From: Dehalococcoidia bacterium UBA2588
GTDB taxonomy: Bacteria > Chloroflexota > Dehalococcoidia > Lucifugimonadales > UBA3495
DNA: 64,000 nt
Direction: 5' to 3'
Assembly (NCBI GenBank): GCA_002339805.1
Contig: DDKW01000035.1
Span: 1 to 64,000 of the forward strand
In this document: positions 1 through 9,405 of the stretch, piece by piece
Numbering within the stretch: the stretch's first letter is position 1
Layout of the letters: every line of letters starts with the position of its first letter
Translations under genes and position numbers: made by a program
The notes under the pieces: model-generated
What the model was told of the DNA's origin: nothing
The model's database searches: none
The model's input: only the letters and a program-made list of their open reading frames with translations

Positions 1-1
1 T

Positions 2-1648
2 TCCCGTGAACGTTATTGGGGCACCCCAATGCCAATTTGGGAATGCCCGGACTGTTTAACTCAGATCTGTGTAGGTAGTGTGGAAGAATTGAATAACCTG
101 TCAAAAGATTTCCCTGTGGGAGAGGATCTGGATTTGCACAGGCCGTTCATTGATGAAATAAAACTGAATTGTTCAACTGAGAACTGCAACGGGACCATGA
201 CTCGAATACCAGAAGTTATGGATGCTTGGTTTGATTCTGGCGCAATGCCATTTGCTCAATTCCATTATCCGTTTTCAGGTGAGAATAACTTTGCAGACCA
301 GTTCCCGGCTGACTACATTTGCGAGGCAGTCGATCAAACCAGAGGGTGGTTCTACAGTTTGCATGCTTTGGGCACCCTGTTGAAAAATCAGCCAGCATAT
401 AACAATGTTATTTGCCTGGGTCTGATTTTGGATGAAAAAGGGCAAAAAATGAGTAAACGGATTGGCAATATAGTAGAACCCATGTCCGTACTAGAAATCC
501 ATGGAGCAGATGCCTTGAGATGGTATTTATTCACTGCATCTCATCCTGGGGAAAGTAGAAGATTTTCAGAGAGGCTGGTAGGGGAAGTATTTAGGAAAAT
601 GATGCTGACTCTATGGAATGTATATTCATTTTTTACTAATTATGCTTCATTGGATGAATATGATCCGACCCAAACACCTTCAGATTGGAGGCCCCAAACA
701 GAGTTAGATAGGTGGATCTTGTCTGAGTTGAATTCATTAATAAACGAAGTAGATGAATTACTGGATAATTATAACCCTACAGACGCAGGTAGAGTTATTC
801 AAGAATTTGTAGATAATCTTTCCAATTGGTATGTAAGAAGAAGCAGAAGAAGATTCTGGAAAAGTGAAAACGATACTGACAAAACAGATGCTTACAATAC
901 TCTGTATCGTTGCCTGGTTACTGTATCCGAATTGATGGCTCCATTGGCTCCTTTCGTATCTGAGGAACTATACCAAAAATTAGTTAAACAAGTCGCTCCT
1001 TCCGCTAGTGATAGCGTTCATTTGAGTGATTTCCCAATAGCTGATGAATCATTAATTGATGAAGAATTGATGAAAGCTATAAGACTCGCAATGAAAGTTT
1101 CCAGTCTCGGACGATCGGTGAGATCAAGAGCAGGTTTGAAAGTACGGCAACCACTGTCTGATGTTTTGGTCTCTCCCAAAAACGAGGATGAAGCTCGCTT
1201 CCTATTCATGGTGAGTGACCAAATCCTGGAAGAGTTGAACATAAAAACTCTTAATAGTTTTGAGAATGCAAACATGCTTGCAGATATAAAATCACAGTTA
1301 AGTCAAGAAAAAAGCGCTAGCTATCAATCTTATGTTGCGATTGAAGATAATGCTTATATAGTTGCGGTAAATACGCATGTGACAGAAGACTTAAAAAATG
1401 AAGGTTTAATAAGGGAAATTTCACATCGCATACAGGGATTCAGAAAAGATGCTGGTCTTGATTTAAATGATCGTATAACCACATATATGAAACTTCCAGC
1501 AACTTTAGTTCCAGTAGTAGAACGATTCTCGGATTTTTTGAAACAAGAAACTTTGACCTCGGAAATTGTGTTTGATGGAGATATTGAATACGACCAGGAG
1601 TTCGATATAGAAGGGGAAAATCTGCAATTCAGAGTAATGAAAGTTTAG
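2..1648 (+). CDS. ileS: isoleucyl-tRNA synthetase, C-terminal part (5' end outside window)
   Basis: Class I aminoacyl-tRNA synthetase that charges tRNA(Ile) in the cytoplasm. The frame is open from base 2, and the first residues read SRERYWGTPMPIW, a conserved IleRS block, so the N-terminus with the HIGH motif and most of the editing domain lies upstream. The KMSKS loop appears as KMSKR (bases about 447-461), followed by the anticodon-binding helical domain. The blocks RYWGTPMPIW and WFDSGAMPFAQ and the absence of a C-terminal cysteine zinc finger fit the eukaryote-like (type 2) IleRS form rather than the E. coli form. That subtype call is inference from motif memory. mutM follows 10 bases after the stop, so the two are probably co-transcribed. 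Confidence 0.95.
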   Translation, partial: SRERYWGTPMPIWECPDCLTQICVGSVEELNNLSKDFPVGEDLDLHRPFIDEIKLNCSTENCNGTMTRIPEVMDAWFDSGAMPFAQFHYPFSGENNFADQFPADYICEAVDQTRGWFYSLHALGTLLKNQPAYNNVICLGLILDEKGQKMSKRIGNIVEPMSVLEIHGADALRWYLFTASHPGESRRFSERLVGEVFRKMMLTLWNVYSFFTNYASLDEYDPTQTPSDWRPQTELDRWILSELNSLINEVDELLDNYNPTDAGRVIQEFVDNLSNWYVRRSRRRFWKSENDTDKTDAYNTLYRCLVTVSELMAPLAPFVSEELYQKLVKQVAPSASDSVHLSDFPIADESLIDEELMKAIRLAMKVSSLGRSVRSRAGLKVRQPLSDVLVSPKNEDEARFLFMVSDQILEELNIKTLNSFENANMLADIKSQLSQEKSASYQSYVAIEDNAYIVAVNTHVTEDLKNEGLIREISHRIQGFRKDAGLDLNDRITTYMKLPATLVPVVERFSDFLKQETLTSEIVFDGDIEYDQEFDIEGENLQFRVMKV

Positions 1649-1658
1649 TAATAGTCAA

Positions 1659-2456
1659 ATGCCAGAACTACCTGAAGTTGAAAACACCAAAAGATATTTG
1701 ATCGAATCAGGTATTGTAGGATTGCAATTTGAATCTGTGTGGACTGATAGTCCTACTAAATGGATGGGTATCACCGAGGAAGCATTTCTATCTGTGTTTC
1801 GTGATGCTAAAGTTGTGATGGTTGAAAGGGTTGCTAAATATCTTGTAATTCAAACTGAGAATGGCGATTTTCTTTTGCATCTAGGTATGACCGGCTGGCT
1901 TAGAATACAAAATGTGGACAACCCTGCACATAAATTTGCGAGACACGTATTCCATTTCAATGATTCAAGAGAATTACGCTTCATGGATTCTAGGAAATTT
2001 GGAAAAATCATTTATGGAGAACCACCTAAAGTATCAGTCCTGTGCGACCCGTTGGCCGAAGGCTTTGCACTAGAAGATTTGGGACTTTCAGTATTGAGCC
2101 GGAAAAGATCTATCAAATCCATATTAATGGATCAATCATTAATTCCAGGATTGGGGAATCTGTACACAGACGAAAGTTTGTTCCAGGCAGGAATCAATCC
2201 ATTTACTCCTATTTATAAATTATCTGTGGGGCAATTGGATTTGTTGACTGAGAAAATCAAGACAAGTCTTATTCGATCTCTGGATGAATATGATTTAGTC
2301 CGAGGAGTAGATGATAGCGAGCCATATTTTAGTATGACGCCCTGGGATATACAGAGAAAAGAAAATGATCCGTGTTCCAAATGTGGTGCTCTGATGCAAT
2401 TCTCTAGGATAAATGCACGCGGAACTTATTATTGCTTAGAATGCCAACCGATGTGA
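1659..2456 (+). CDS. mutM: formamidopyrimidine-DNA glycosylase (Fpg/MutM)
   Basis: Base-excision repair enzyme that removes 8-oxoguanine and formamidopyrimidines and cleaves the abasic site. The 265-aa product begins MPELPEVE; after Met removal the Pro is the Schiff-base nucleophile and the adjacent Glu is catalytic. The helix-two-turn-helix block (SLIPGLGNLYTDESLF) is intact. The protein ends in a Cys4 zinc finger (CSKCG ... YYCLEC). Length is typical for the family. It lies 10 bp after ileS with no visible promoter of its own. The gene ends in TGA, which shows that TGA is a normal stop in this genome. Confidence 0.96.
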   Translation: MPELPEVENTKRYLIESGIVGLQFESVWTDSPTKWMGITEEAFLSVFRDAKVVMVERVAKYLVIQTENGDFLLHLGMTGWLRIQNVDNPAHKFARHVFHFNDSRELRFMDSRKFGKIIYGEPPKVSVLCDPLAEGFALEDLGLSVLSRKRSIKSILMDQSLIPGLGNLYTDESLFQAGINPFTPIYKLSVGQLDLLTEKIKTSLIRSLDEYDLVRGVDDSEPYFSMTPWDIQRKENDPCSKCGALMQFSRINARGTYYCLECQPM

Positions 2457-2537
2457 ATATCTGATACCACCTGTGATAAAATTAAAGATGGTGTAAGAGA
2501 TTATAAAATGACAATGCTACTAACGGAGGCATGATTA

Positions 2538-4673
2538 ATGGCAGACTATAGTAAACACGAGGCTCAAGATTGGGCGTGGGAGACACTAAAAGGACAATGG
2601 ACCACGTTCGTAACTCCATTCACCTCAGATGACAATATCGATGAATTAAGCATAAGGGCTAATATTCAACGTGCACGAGATCTTGGTACGACCGGAGGAG
2701 GTTGTACTTGGGGAATGGGAGAATTCTGGAGTTTGTCATTTGCTGAACGCTGCCAAGTGATGGACATAGTTGCATCAGAAGCTGCAGGGAAATGGCCTAT
2801 TGCAGCCCATGTAACACACACTTCATTTAAAGACATGATTGCATTAGCAGACAGAGCAGAAAATAATGGTTTTGATTTATTGGTTGTGGCACCTCCTTAT
2901 ATGGTGACCAACACAGAAGAACAAGTAATAGAGTTTGTAAACGGTTTAGCTAGCCACTCGAACCTAGCTATTATGTTTTACAATTCCCCGCAATTTGGCA
3001 TGGTTATGAGTCCCGAAGGCTTAGATAAAATATGTTCGATTCCGTCGGTCGTAGGTGTTAAAGAAGCGAGCTTTAACCAGCAAATATCTATTAAAACACA
3101 TATCACAACTGGCTCGAAGGCCATTATAAGTACTCCTGATGAATGGATATTTGCAAAAGGCAAAGAATTAGGCTTTCAGCAGCATGTAATGTTTGCAAAC
3201 ACTTCTGATTGGCGTTTTGATCTTCCAGGTAGAAATAATTATGTTCAATTTATAGATAGGGCTACCAGAGGAGATCTTGACCAGGAATTTTATGACAAGA
3301 ACATTTCAGAAATTAAAGCAGTCTCTGATAAATGGTGGGGTTACACAGTACAAAAAAGTGGTGGAGCGCTGCCCGTTGCGATGATTAAGCATTGGGGTGA
3401 ACTGATGGGATTAAACTCGGGTCACGTTAGGAAGCCATTAAATGATTTAACATATCAGGAAAAATCGGAATTGAAGAAAGATTTGGAATCTGTTGGCCTG
3501 ATTACGAAGCCTGAAGAAGTTGTAACAGTGACTAATAATGCCAATGCCGCTTGGTTAAATAATGCCGATGCTGGATCATCAGGAATGATGTTATTAGTCA
3601 GTGCCCAGAACATGGATGAGGTTTACGAAGCTGATAAAGGCGGAGCAGACATAATTGACGTTAAGAATCTACAAGAAGCTGCAGTCGGTTCAGCTCATCC
3701 TAGCCTGGTTGCCCAAGCCAGAAATGAAGTTGCAGCTAAAAAGCACGTGAGTGTGACTCTCGGAGTAGTTCCCAATCAAGCTGGTACAGTAGCTATGGCA
3801 GTACATGCTGCTGCAGTAATGGATGCTACATCCGTCAAGGTTGGGTTCATAGAGACAACTTATGATGACGCAGTGTTTATTCTAAGAGAATGCCGAAGAG
3901 CCCTACAAGGATTTGGTACTAAATTGATTGGCTCATTGTTTGCGGATAATGTGCTGTACGAAGAAGGGTTAGATCCATTGCTAATGGTTAAATTGGCGTT
4001 GGATGGTGAATGTGATGGGTTCTTGATTGATACTCTCGTAAAAGATGGTAGGAACTTGTTTGATTTTATACCTGAACCTAAATTGAAAGAAATGGTACTA
4101 GAAGCTAAACAGGCTGGATTAAGTACAGCATTATCTGGACACTTAAAATTGGACAATCTTGATGAACTAGCCAGGATAAATCCAGATATAGTTGGAGTCC
4201 GAGGTGCAGTTTGCTCCTCAGGAGATCGTGACAGAACAGTTGCATGGGAAGCAGTAGCCCATTTCAAAACTCAGTTGGATTTACGAAAAACCGGCCAGAT
4301 AGATGTGTATGCCGGTCACTCCAATGGTAGTAATGGTTACAGTAATGGTAACGGGCATTCCAATGGAACCAATGGTTACAGTAATGGCAACGGGCACTCC
4401 AATGGTAATGGTGTTGTTGCTGTTAACGATTCAGGCTGGGCGATTATTGATGGAAGAGGAAAAAACTGCGCCGGAGTCATTGCTGCGCTAGCAAAACAGA
4501 TAGAAGCCGATTACAGTTCGTTTGTTGAAGTGATTCTCGCAGATGCTCTGAATATTTACGATGTGCTGGCTTGGGCTGAGCAGGCGAATCATAAATTGAT
4601 TACTAAACGGGTGGATGAGTCAGGGAATACTCGAATTCTGATTCAGCCTCATGCATTAACCCCTGTAAGTTAG
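2538..4673 (+). CDS. three-domain fusion: DapA/NAL-type aldolase + MfnB-like (4-HFC-P synthase) + TusA-like sulfur carrier
   Basis: A 711-aa protein with three recognisable parts. Residues about 15-310 are a dihydrodipicolinate synthase / N-acetylneuraminate lyase barrel, with the Schiff-base Lys in GVKEAS (K175) and the catalytic Tyr in FYNSP (Y148). Residues about 349-585 match (5-formylfuran-3-yl)methyl phosphate synthase (MfnB, DUF556), which condenses two glyceraldehyde-3-phosphates in methanofuran synthesis. Its active-site set is present: K376 in IDVKN, K434 in VKVG, and D498 and K502 in DTLVKDG. After an S/N/G-rich repeat linker (about 594-630), residues about 635-705 resemble TusA/SirA, keeping a Cys (C644) but with CAGV in place of the CPxP motif. 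The start has GGAGG 8 bases upstream. The pathway is unknown and no other methanofuran gene is visible in the window. A furan-type cofactor or secondary metabolite is possible. Confidence 0.8.
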   Translation: MADYSKHEAQDWAWETLKGQWTTFVTPFTSDDNIDELSIRANIQRARDLGTTGGGCTWGMGEFWSLSFAERCQVMDIVASEAAGKWPIAAHVTHTSFKDMIALADRAENNGFDLLVVAPPYMVTNTEEQVIEFVNGLASHSNLAIMFYNSPQFGMVMSPEGLDKICSIPSVVGVKEASFNQQISIKTHITTGSKAIISTPDEWIFAKGKELGFQQHVMFANTSDWRFDLPGRNNYVQFIDRATRGDLDQEFYDKNISEIKAVSDKWWGYTVQKSGGALPVAMIKHWGELMGLNSGHVRKPLNDLTYQEKSELKKDLESVGLITKPEEVVTVTNNANAAWLNNADAGSSGMMLLVSAQNMDEVYEADKGGADIIDVKNLQEAAVGSAHPSLVAQARNEVAAKKHVSVTLGVVPNQAGTVAMAVHAAAVMDATSVKVGFIETTYDDAVFILRECRRALQGFGTKLIGSLFADNVLYEEGLDPLLMVKLALDGECDGFLIDTLVKDGRNLFDFIPEPKLKEMVLEAKQAGLSTALSGHLKLDNLDELARINPDIVGVRGAVCSSGDRDRTVAWEAVAHFKTQLDLRKTGQIDVYAGHSNGSNGYSNGNGHSNGTNGYSNGNGHSNGNGVVAVNDSGWAIIDGRGKNCAGVIAALAKQIEADYSSFVEVILADALNIYDVLAWAEQANHKLITKRVDESGNTRILIQPHALTPVS
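4317..4413 (+). repeat. 39-bp in-frame tandem repeat, about 2.5 copies
   Basis: Copy 1 is 4317-4355, copy 2 is 4356-4394 and a partial copy runs from 4395. The first two copies differ at only a few bases. The unit is 13 codons long, so copy-number change keeps frame, and it encodes an S/N/G/H/Y-rich flexible linker between the MfnB-like and TusA-like domains. Confidence 0.9.
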
Positions 4674-4679
4674 TATAAG

Positions 4680-7280
4680 TCAGGCAGAGTTTATAGTATA
4701 AGTTGAACCTGCCTGATCTTTGACAACTTCAATACGCGTTGGGAAAGCATCTTTAAGATCGTCTAAATGAGTTATTACTATTATCATTTCAAACTGATCA
4801 CCGATTGCCGATATGGTATCCAGAATTTTTTCTCTGCCCACTGAATCTTGAGTGCCGAAACCTTCATCTAAAAACAATACAGGTAATGAGGCGCCACTAC
4901 GCCTGGCTAGTACTTTTGATAATGCGATACGGAGTGCAAGGTTTATCCGGAAAGCTTCGCCCCCACTGTATGATTCGTACGAGCGCTTGCCTAGTTCATC
5001 CGCGATGCTGATATCTAATGTCTCAATTGGGTCCCCTTTCCCTGTGCGCCTTTCCCTAGTTGTTTCGAGCGTGGTGTATAACCTGTTATCTGTCATCTTG
5101 GATAGCAGTTGATTGGTTTCCTCTTCTATTTGGGGGATTAAAGCTTCAATCAACATCGCTTGAATGCCTTGTTTCCCGAAAGCATTGGCGACTTCTGTGT
5201 ATATCTTGTGTTTGTTTTCGGTGTCAGATCTATCTGATTTAAATTGTCGGAGCTTTTCTTTGGAATCCTTAGCCCGATTAATTTTTGACTGGATATTTTG
5301 TATATTGATTTCCTGATTGCGGATTTGTTCATTAGTTTGGTTAAGTGATTGTTGTATTTCATTTAGATGGGATTTTAGTTGTTCTGACGCTGCTATTTTA
5401 GAATCTATTGTTGTTATATTTTGAGATAGTTCAGCGAGTTCGTTCTGTTTTTGGGTTATGCGTTTGGTTAGTTCCCCAATTTGCATTACGGTTTCTGGAG
5501 CTTGCGCCTTTGCTGTGAGCAGCTGAGTGTGTAGATTTGCGTGGTTTTGATTGTCGGATATGTATTGTTGCAGCGTTTCTACTGTTTTTGCGTTGTATAC
5601 ACTATCTTCTAATTTTGATGTCAATTCTTTGCGATTTTTCTGTTCTTCTTGTAGAAAATCTTGTTTGTTAAGGGATGCAGCCAAGGTTTCACATTCTTTT
5701 TTCAGTTTGATGATTTCAGTTTCAGCGTGACTACTATCTTCGATTTGTTTATTAGTTACTGTTATTTTTGTTGTTAATTGTTGCCTATAATTTTCCAAGT
5801 GAGACGTTTTGGTGCGCACATTTTCTTTGATTAACCCTAACTCAGTACTTAACTTGTCGATCAAAGTTTTATTTTCTACATATTGGGTACGCTTCGATTC
5901 GATTTCGGAGTGGTAAGTATTTTTCAGATTTTCAGCAGATGACTCATCTAGTTGAGACTGACATAGAGGACAGCTATGCATATCTGAAGAAGAGTGTTCG
6001 ATTAAATCTAGTTTCTGTTTTATTTCTAGACCTTCTTTTTCGTGCACTTCTGATAGAGTTTGGGCCTCGCTAATTTGTGACGTTAATAGACTGTCTTGGT
6101 TTTGAAGAGTCTTGATATCTTCTTCTGTTGTTTTTGTGGCAAGCAGTTCATTCTCGAGTTTTTCTTGCTGTGAGAATAGATCAGGTAATTGTTTTGCAAG
6201 GTCTGAATAACGGTGTATTTCGCTTTCTTTTTGGTTTAATTGAGTTTCAATTGACACTTGGTATCTGGATATAAGGAGCTCTATTTCTGATAATTTCGAT
6301 TGCAATTCCATATAAGTTGTTTGCTCTTTTTGCTGCAGGTCAAGCTCGTTTCTAGATTTTTCAAATAACATGTTATTGTGCCGGATAATTTCTTCTTGAT
6401 CGAATAAGCTTTCAAAAGTTTTATATAAAACTTGCTTTTGATCTCTGTCGTTGTTCATGAAATTTATATCGTTTTCTATCCCTGACAATGTTTCAGACAT
6501 CTGTTTCAGACGATTTATTTCTATTTCTGATCGGGTTACCTCTTCTGATTTTGAATTCCATTCCATTTCTAATTTAGTTTTTTGTTCTATTTTTTTATTA
6601 AGTGCTACAGATTCTGATTCAACATTTTTAATTAAGGTATCCTCATCAAGGTCTAATGTTTCCATGTCAGCTTCAATATATTGCATAGCTCCAGTAATGC
6701 TTTGTAACTGACTCGTGAATTCACCCAGTTGTGCCCTTGCTTCTTCCTGAAACTTGTCATAAATTTCTAATCCTAGAATGTTGGCGAGGATTTCTTTTCT
6801 TTGGGATGGAGTTTTGTTAGTGAATTCGTCCGAATGTCCCTGCAATAGGAAAGCAGAGTTTATAAAAGTTTCATAATCCATACTGATCACACTAATGATT
6901 TTTGCCTGTGTGTTCCTTACGCTGTCTTCTGTGATCGGTATGAATTGATCTGTTTGTTGAATTTGCAATTGTAGATCAGTAATTCCTGTTTTTCGTCTGC
7001 CACCGGATTTGATGTGGCTTCGAATGACTCGGTATGTCTGGTTAGACGCGGAGAAAGTTAATTCCACTCGGGTTTCGTCTGCTCCTAAAGAGACTAGATC
7101 ATCCGCTGACCGGACTCTACACCTACCCCAAAGAGCCCAGGTAATAGAGTCTAGCAAAGCGGATTTACCATGGCCGTTTCTGCCCGACAGGGCGGCAACT
7201 GTCATACCTGTGAAGTCGAGTTCAGGAACTTCTTCTCGGTAAGACATGAAATTTTCTAGTTTTAATGTGATTGGAATCAT
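4680..7280 (-). CDS. sbcC: SbcC/Rad50-type exonuclease ATPase subunit
   Basis: SMC-like ATPase of the SbcCD (Mre11-Rad50) nuclease that processes DNA ends and hairpins. The N-terminal Walker A is GRNGHGKS, and the C-terminal ABC signature is YSGGEAFRINLALR followed by Walker B LPVLFLDEGFGTQD. Long coiled coils lie between them, broken near the middle by a CPLC zinc hook. I chose the ATG at 7280 (MIPITLKLENFMSYRE) because family members start just before this strand; an upstream in-frame start at 7319 would add 13 atypical residues. The usual partner sbcD is not adjacent. It is divergent from ffh across about 120 bp and convergent with the preceding fusion gene. Confidence 0.9.
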   Translation of the reverse strand: MIPITLKLENFMSYREEVPELDFTGMTVAALSGRNGHGKSALLDSITWALWGRCRVRSADDLVSLGADETRVELTFSASNQTYRVIRSHIKSGGRRKTGITDLQLQIQQTDQFIPITEDSVRNTQAKIISVISMDYETFINSAFLLQGHSDEFTNKTPSQRKEILANILGLEIYDKFQEEARAQLGEFTSQLQSITGAMQYIEADMETLDLDEDTLIKNVESESVALNKKIEQKTKLEMEWNSKSEEVTRSEIEINRLKQMSETLSGIENDINFMNNDRDQKQVLYKTFESLFDQEEIIRHNNMLFEKSRNELDLQQKEQTTYMELQSKLSEIELLISRYQVSIETQLNQKESEIHRYSDLAKQLPDLFSQQEKLENELLATKTTEEDIKTLQNQDSLLTSQISEAQTLSEVHEKEGLEIKQKLDLIEHSSSDMHSCPLCQSQLDESSAENLKNTYHSEIESKRTQYVENKTLIDKLSTELGLIKENVRTKTSHLENYRQQLTTKITVTNKQIEDSSHAETEIIKLKKECETLAASLNKQDFLQEEQKNRKELTSKLEDSVYNAKTVETLQQYISDNQNHANLHTQLLTAKAQAPETVMQIGELTKRITQKQNELAELSQNITTIDSKIAASEQLKSHLNEIQQSLNQTNEQIRNQEINIQNIQSKINRAKDSKEKLRQFKSDRSDTENKHKIYTEVANAFGKQGIQAMLIEALIPQIEEETNQLLSKMTDNRLYTTLETTRERRTGKGDPIETLDISIADELGKRSYESYSGGEAFRINLALRIALSKVLARRSGASLPVLFLDEGFGTQDSVGREKILDTISAIGDQFEMIIVITHLDDLKDAFPTRIEVVKDQAGSTYTINSA

Positions 7281-7404
7281 ATGACAATCGCTATGCAATA
7301 AAGTAGAATTAGGATGCAATTTACAGTATAAAATCTTGTGTGTTGTTATGTAATAGGATTGCCTCCTAGTTTACATATTATTTTAACAATTTCTGGAGAA
7401 ATTG

Positions 7405-8739
7405 ATGTTTGACAGTTTAAGTACACGGCTTACAAATACATTGGCACAAATCACTAAGAAAGGTCGTATCACCGAAAAAGATTTGGATGAAGCGTTATCG
7501 GATGTACGCCGTTCACTTCTTGAAGCGGATGTAAACTTTAGGGTTGCGAAGTCATTTGTTGAAAATGTTAAAACAAAATCCATCGGGGAAAAAGTAATAG
7601 ATAGTCTAACTCCTGGTCAGCAAGTAATAAAAATTGTTAATGAAGAACTAACAGGAATACTGAGTGGTGAAGAACACTCCATCCGCCAATCATCAGAAAA
7701 ACCGACGGTAATTATGATGGTTGGTCTTCAAGGTTCTGGTAAAACTACAACCTCGTCTAAACTGGTCATGTCTTTAAGGAAACAGGGTAATGATGCGTTA
7801 TTGATAGCAGCTGACCTTCAGCGTCCGGCAGCAATCGATCAGTTAATCAGCTTGGGGAAACAAATTGACGCACCGGTGTACTCAGAACCAGCTAATTCAA
7901 CCACCGTGGAAAAAGTTGTTGAAAATGGGATTAAAGAAGCAAAAACTCAAGGTGTTGATTTTGCAATCGTGGATACTGCGGGTAGGTTGAGTATTGATGA
8001 TGAATTGATGAATCAACTCCAACGTGTTAAAGCTATATGTAAGCCACTTGAAGTTTTATTAGTGGTAGATGCAATGACAGGCCAGGAAGCTGTAAACGTT
8101 GCTCAGGAATTCAATGAAAGACTATCACTTACCGGCCTAATTATGACAAAAATGGATGGTGACGCTCGAGGCGGTGCGGCATTATCCATAACAAGTGTGT
8201 CAGGTGTTCCTATAAAACTTATGGGTACGGGAGAAAAACCTGGTGATTTTGAAGAATTCTTTCCTGATAGACTGGCATCACGTATATTGGGTATGGGAGA
8301 TGTTCTAACCCTGATAGAAAAAGCACAAGATGCTATCACTGAAGAAGATGCTAAAGCTTTAGAAAAGAAATTAAGGAACAATACCTTTACCTTTGAGGAT
8401 TTCCTTTCACAAATTCAAACTTTGAAAAAAATGGGACCAATGAATCAAATATTCGAAATGATACCTGGTATGTCTCATATGGCTAAAAACGGAATGATGA
8501 ATAACGTTGATGAAGACAGACTGAAATATGTAGAAGCTATTATTAGCTCTATGACAGTTAAAGAAAGACAAAATCCAGAGATTATCAATGGAAGTAGACG
8601 CCGTAGAATAGCGCTGGGTAGCGGTACAACTCCGCAGGAAATCAATCAGCTAATGAATCAGTTCAAGCAAACTCAGAAAATGATGAAAAGATTTGCTAAC
8701 ACTAAGAACCCTAGGTCACTTATGGGAATGTTTAAGTAG
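7405..8739 (+). CDS. ffh: signal recognition particle GTPase Ffh (SRP54)
   Basis: Binds 4.5S/SRP RNA and signal sequences and delivers ribosomes to FtsY at the membrane. Domain order is N (helical, residues 1-90), G (P-loop GLQGSGKTTTSSK, DTAGRL, TKMDGDARGG) and a methionine-rich M domain ending with the GSGTTPQEINQLMNQF block. Length (444 aa) is normal. The ATG at 7405 sits 6 bases after GGAG; the TTG immediately before it is too close to the ribosome-binding site. A strong intrinsic terminator overlaps its stop codon, so transcription probably ends here. Confidence 0.96.
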   Translation: MFDSLSTRLTNTLAQITKKGRITEKDLDEALSDVRRSLLEADVNFRVAKSFVENVKTKSIGEKVIDSLTPGQQVIKIVNEELTGILSGEEHSIRQSSEKPTVIMMVGLQGSGKTTTSSKLVMSLRKQGNDALLIAADLQRPAAIDQLISLGKQIDAPVYSEPANSTTVEKVVENGIKEAKTQGVDFAIVDTAGRLSIDDELMNQLQRVKAICKPLEVLLVVDAMTGQEAVNVAQEFNERLSLTGLIMTKMDGDARGGAALSITSVSGVPIKLMGTGEKPGDFEEFFPDRLASRILGMGDVLTLIEKAQDAITEEDAKALEKKLRNNTFTFEDFLSQIQTLKKMGPMNQIFEMIPGMSHMAKNGMMNNVDEDRLKYVEAIISSMTVKERQNPEIINGSRRRRIALGSGTTPQEINQLMNQFKQTQKMMKRFANTKNPRSLMGMFK

Positions 8740-8776
8740 AGGGATTTAAACTTTCAATCCCTCTACTTTCTTTTTT
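8734..8776 (+). terminator. intrinsic terminator of ffh
   Basis: A 13-bp uninterrupted stem (8734-8746 pairing with 8756-8768), a 9-nt loop and a T-rich tail (TTTCTTTTTT, ending 8776). The stem includes the ffh stop codon. The other strand lacks a T-run, so it should act on the plus strand only. Confidence 0.9.
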
Positions 8777-9335
8777 ACCAGACCGGCAGTATGGGTTGGG
8801 TACGATTGGGGGGAAGGTCACTCTCAAACGTGTTTATTGCTAGAGCAAGCATAGTATAGTTCCCAATTATCATAGTAATTTCGATGAAGGCTTGTTCTCC
8901 AAATTGTTCTAACATAGCTTGGTATTCTCCTCTGCTAGCGTAATGACTATTGTTAATTGCTCGACAATAATTGACTAAAGCTCTTTCATCATCTGCTAAT
9001 GGGGGCAGTTCACTTTCTTCACGCACGGATTCGACAATCTCCTCACTTACACCCGCTTCTATAGCTGATTGTGCGTGAGCATTCCAAATGTACTGGCAAT
9101 CCATATGCCTAGCGGTCAGTATCATAGTGAATTCTTGAATTTTTTTAGGAACCTGAGATTCGTATCTTAAATATCTGTTTAATGCTGTTGCACGTTTGCT
9201 GAGTTCGGGTACATGTATGAGAATAGATCCGGGCCCGAATTCGGGTATATCTCCTAATGTTTCAACAATTTCGTCGAAAGCATTTTCTTGACCTTGAGGT
9301 ACTTGAGATTTGTCTCCTTTTGTTAATCGTGCCAT
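8775..9335 (-). CDS. carboxymuconolactone decarboxylase / AhpD-family protein
   Basis: All-helical CMD-fold protein of 186 aa. The central segment reads TARHMDCQYIWNAHAQSAI, the position of the AhpD active site. It has one Cys and a WNAH motif but not the CxxC of true alkylhydroperoxidases, so a disulfide-based peroxidase role is unlikely and a decarboxylase-like or unknown role is more probable. Start: GGAGG lies 4 bases before the second of two adjacent ATGs, so that ATG (9335) was chosen. It faces ffh tail to tail. Confidence 0.8.
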   Translation of the reverse strand: MARLTKGDKSQVPQGQENAFDEIVETLGDIPEFGPGSILIHVPELSKRATALNRYLRYESQVPKKIQEFTMILTARHMDCQYIWNAHAQSAIEAGVSEEIVESVREESELPPLADDERALVNYCRAINNSHYASRGEYQAMLEQFGEQAFIEITMIIGNYTMLALAINTFESDLPPNRTQPILPVW

Positions 9336-9405
9336 CATTCCTCCCTATAAACTGTTATTTGTTGGTAATCTACCAGAATGTCCGGGTTTTATAAACAAAA
9401 ACGAC

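Noticed and set aside
4317-4413. CRISPR-like repeat
   Set aside because: The copies are directly adjacent with no spacers and lie inside a coding frame.
4303-4491. Alternative-frame ORF over the S/N/G repeat
   Set aside because: It arises from the low-complexity repeat read in another frame and has no ribosome-binding site or known domain.
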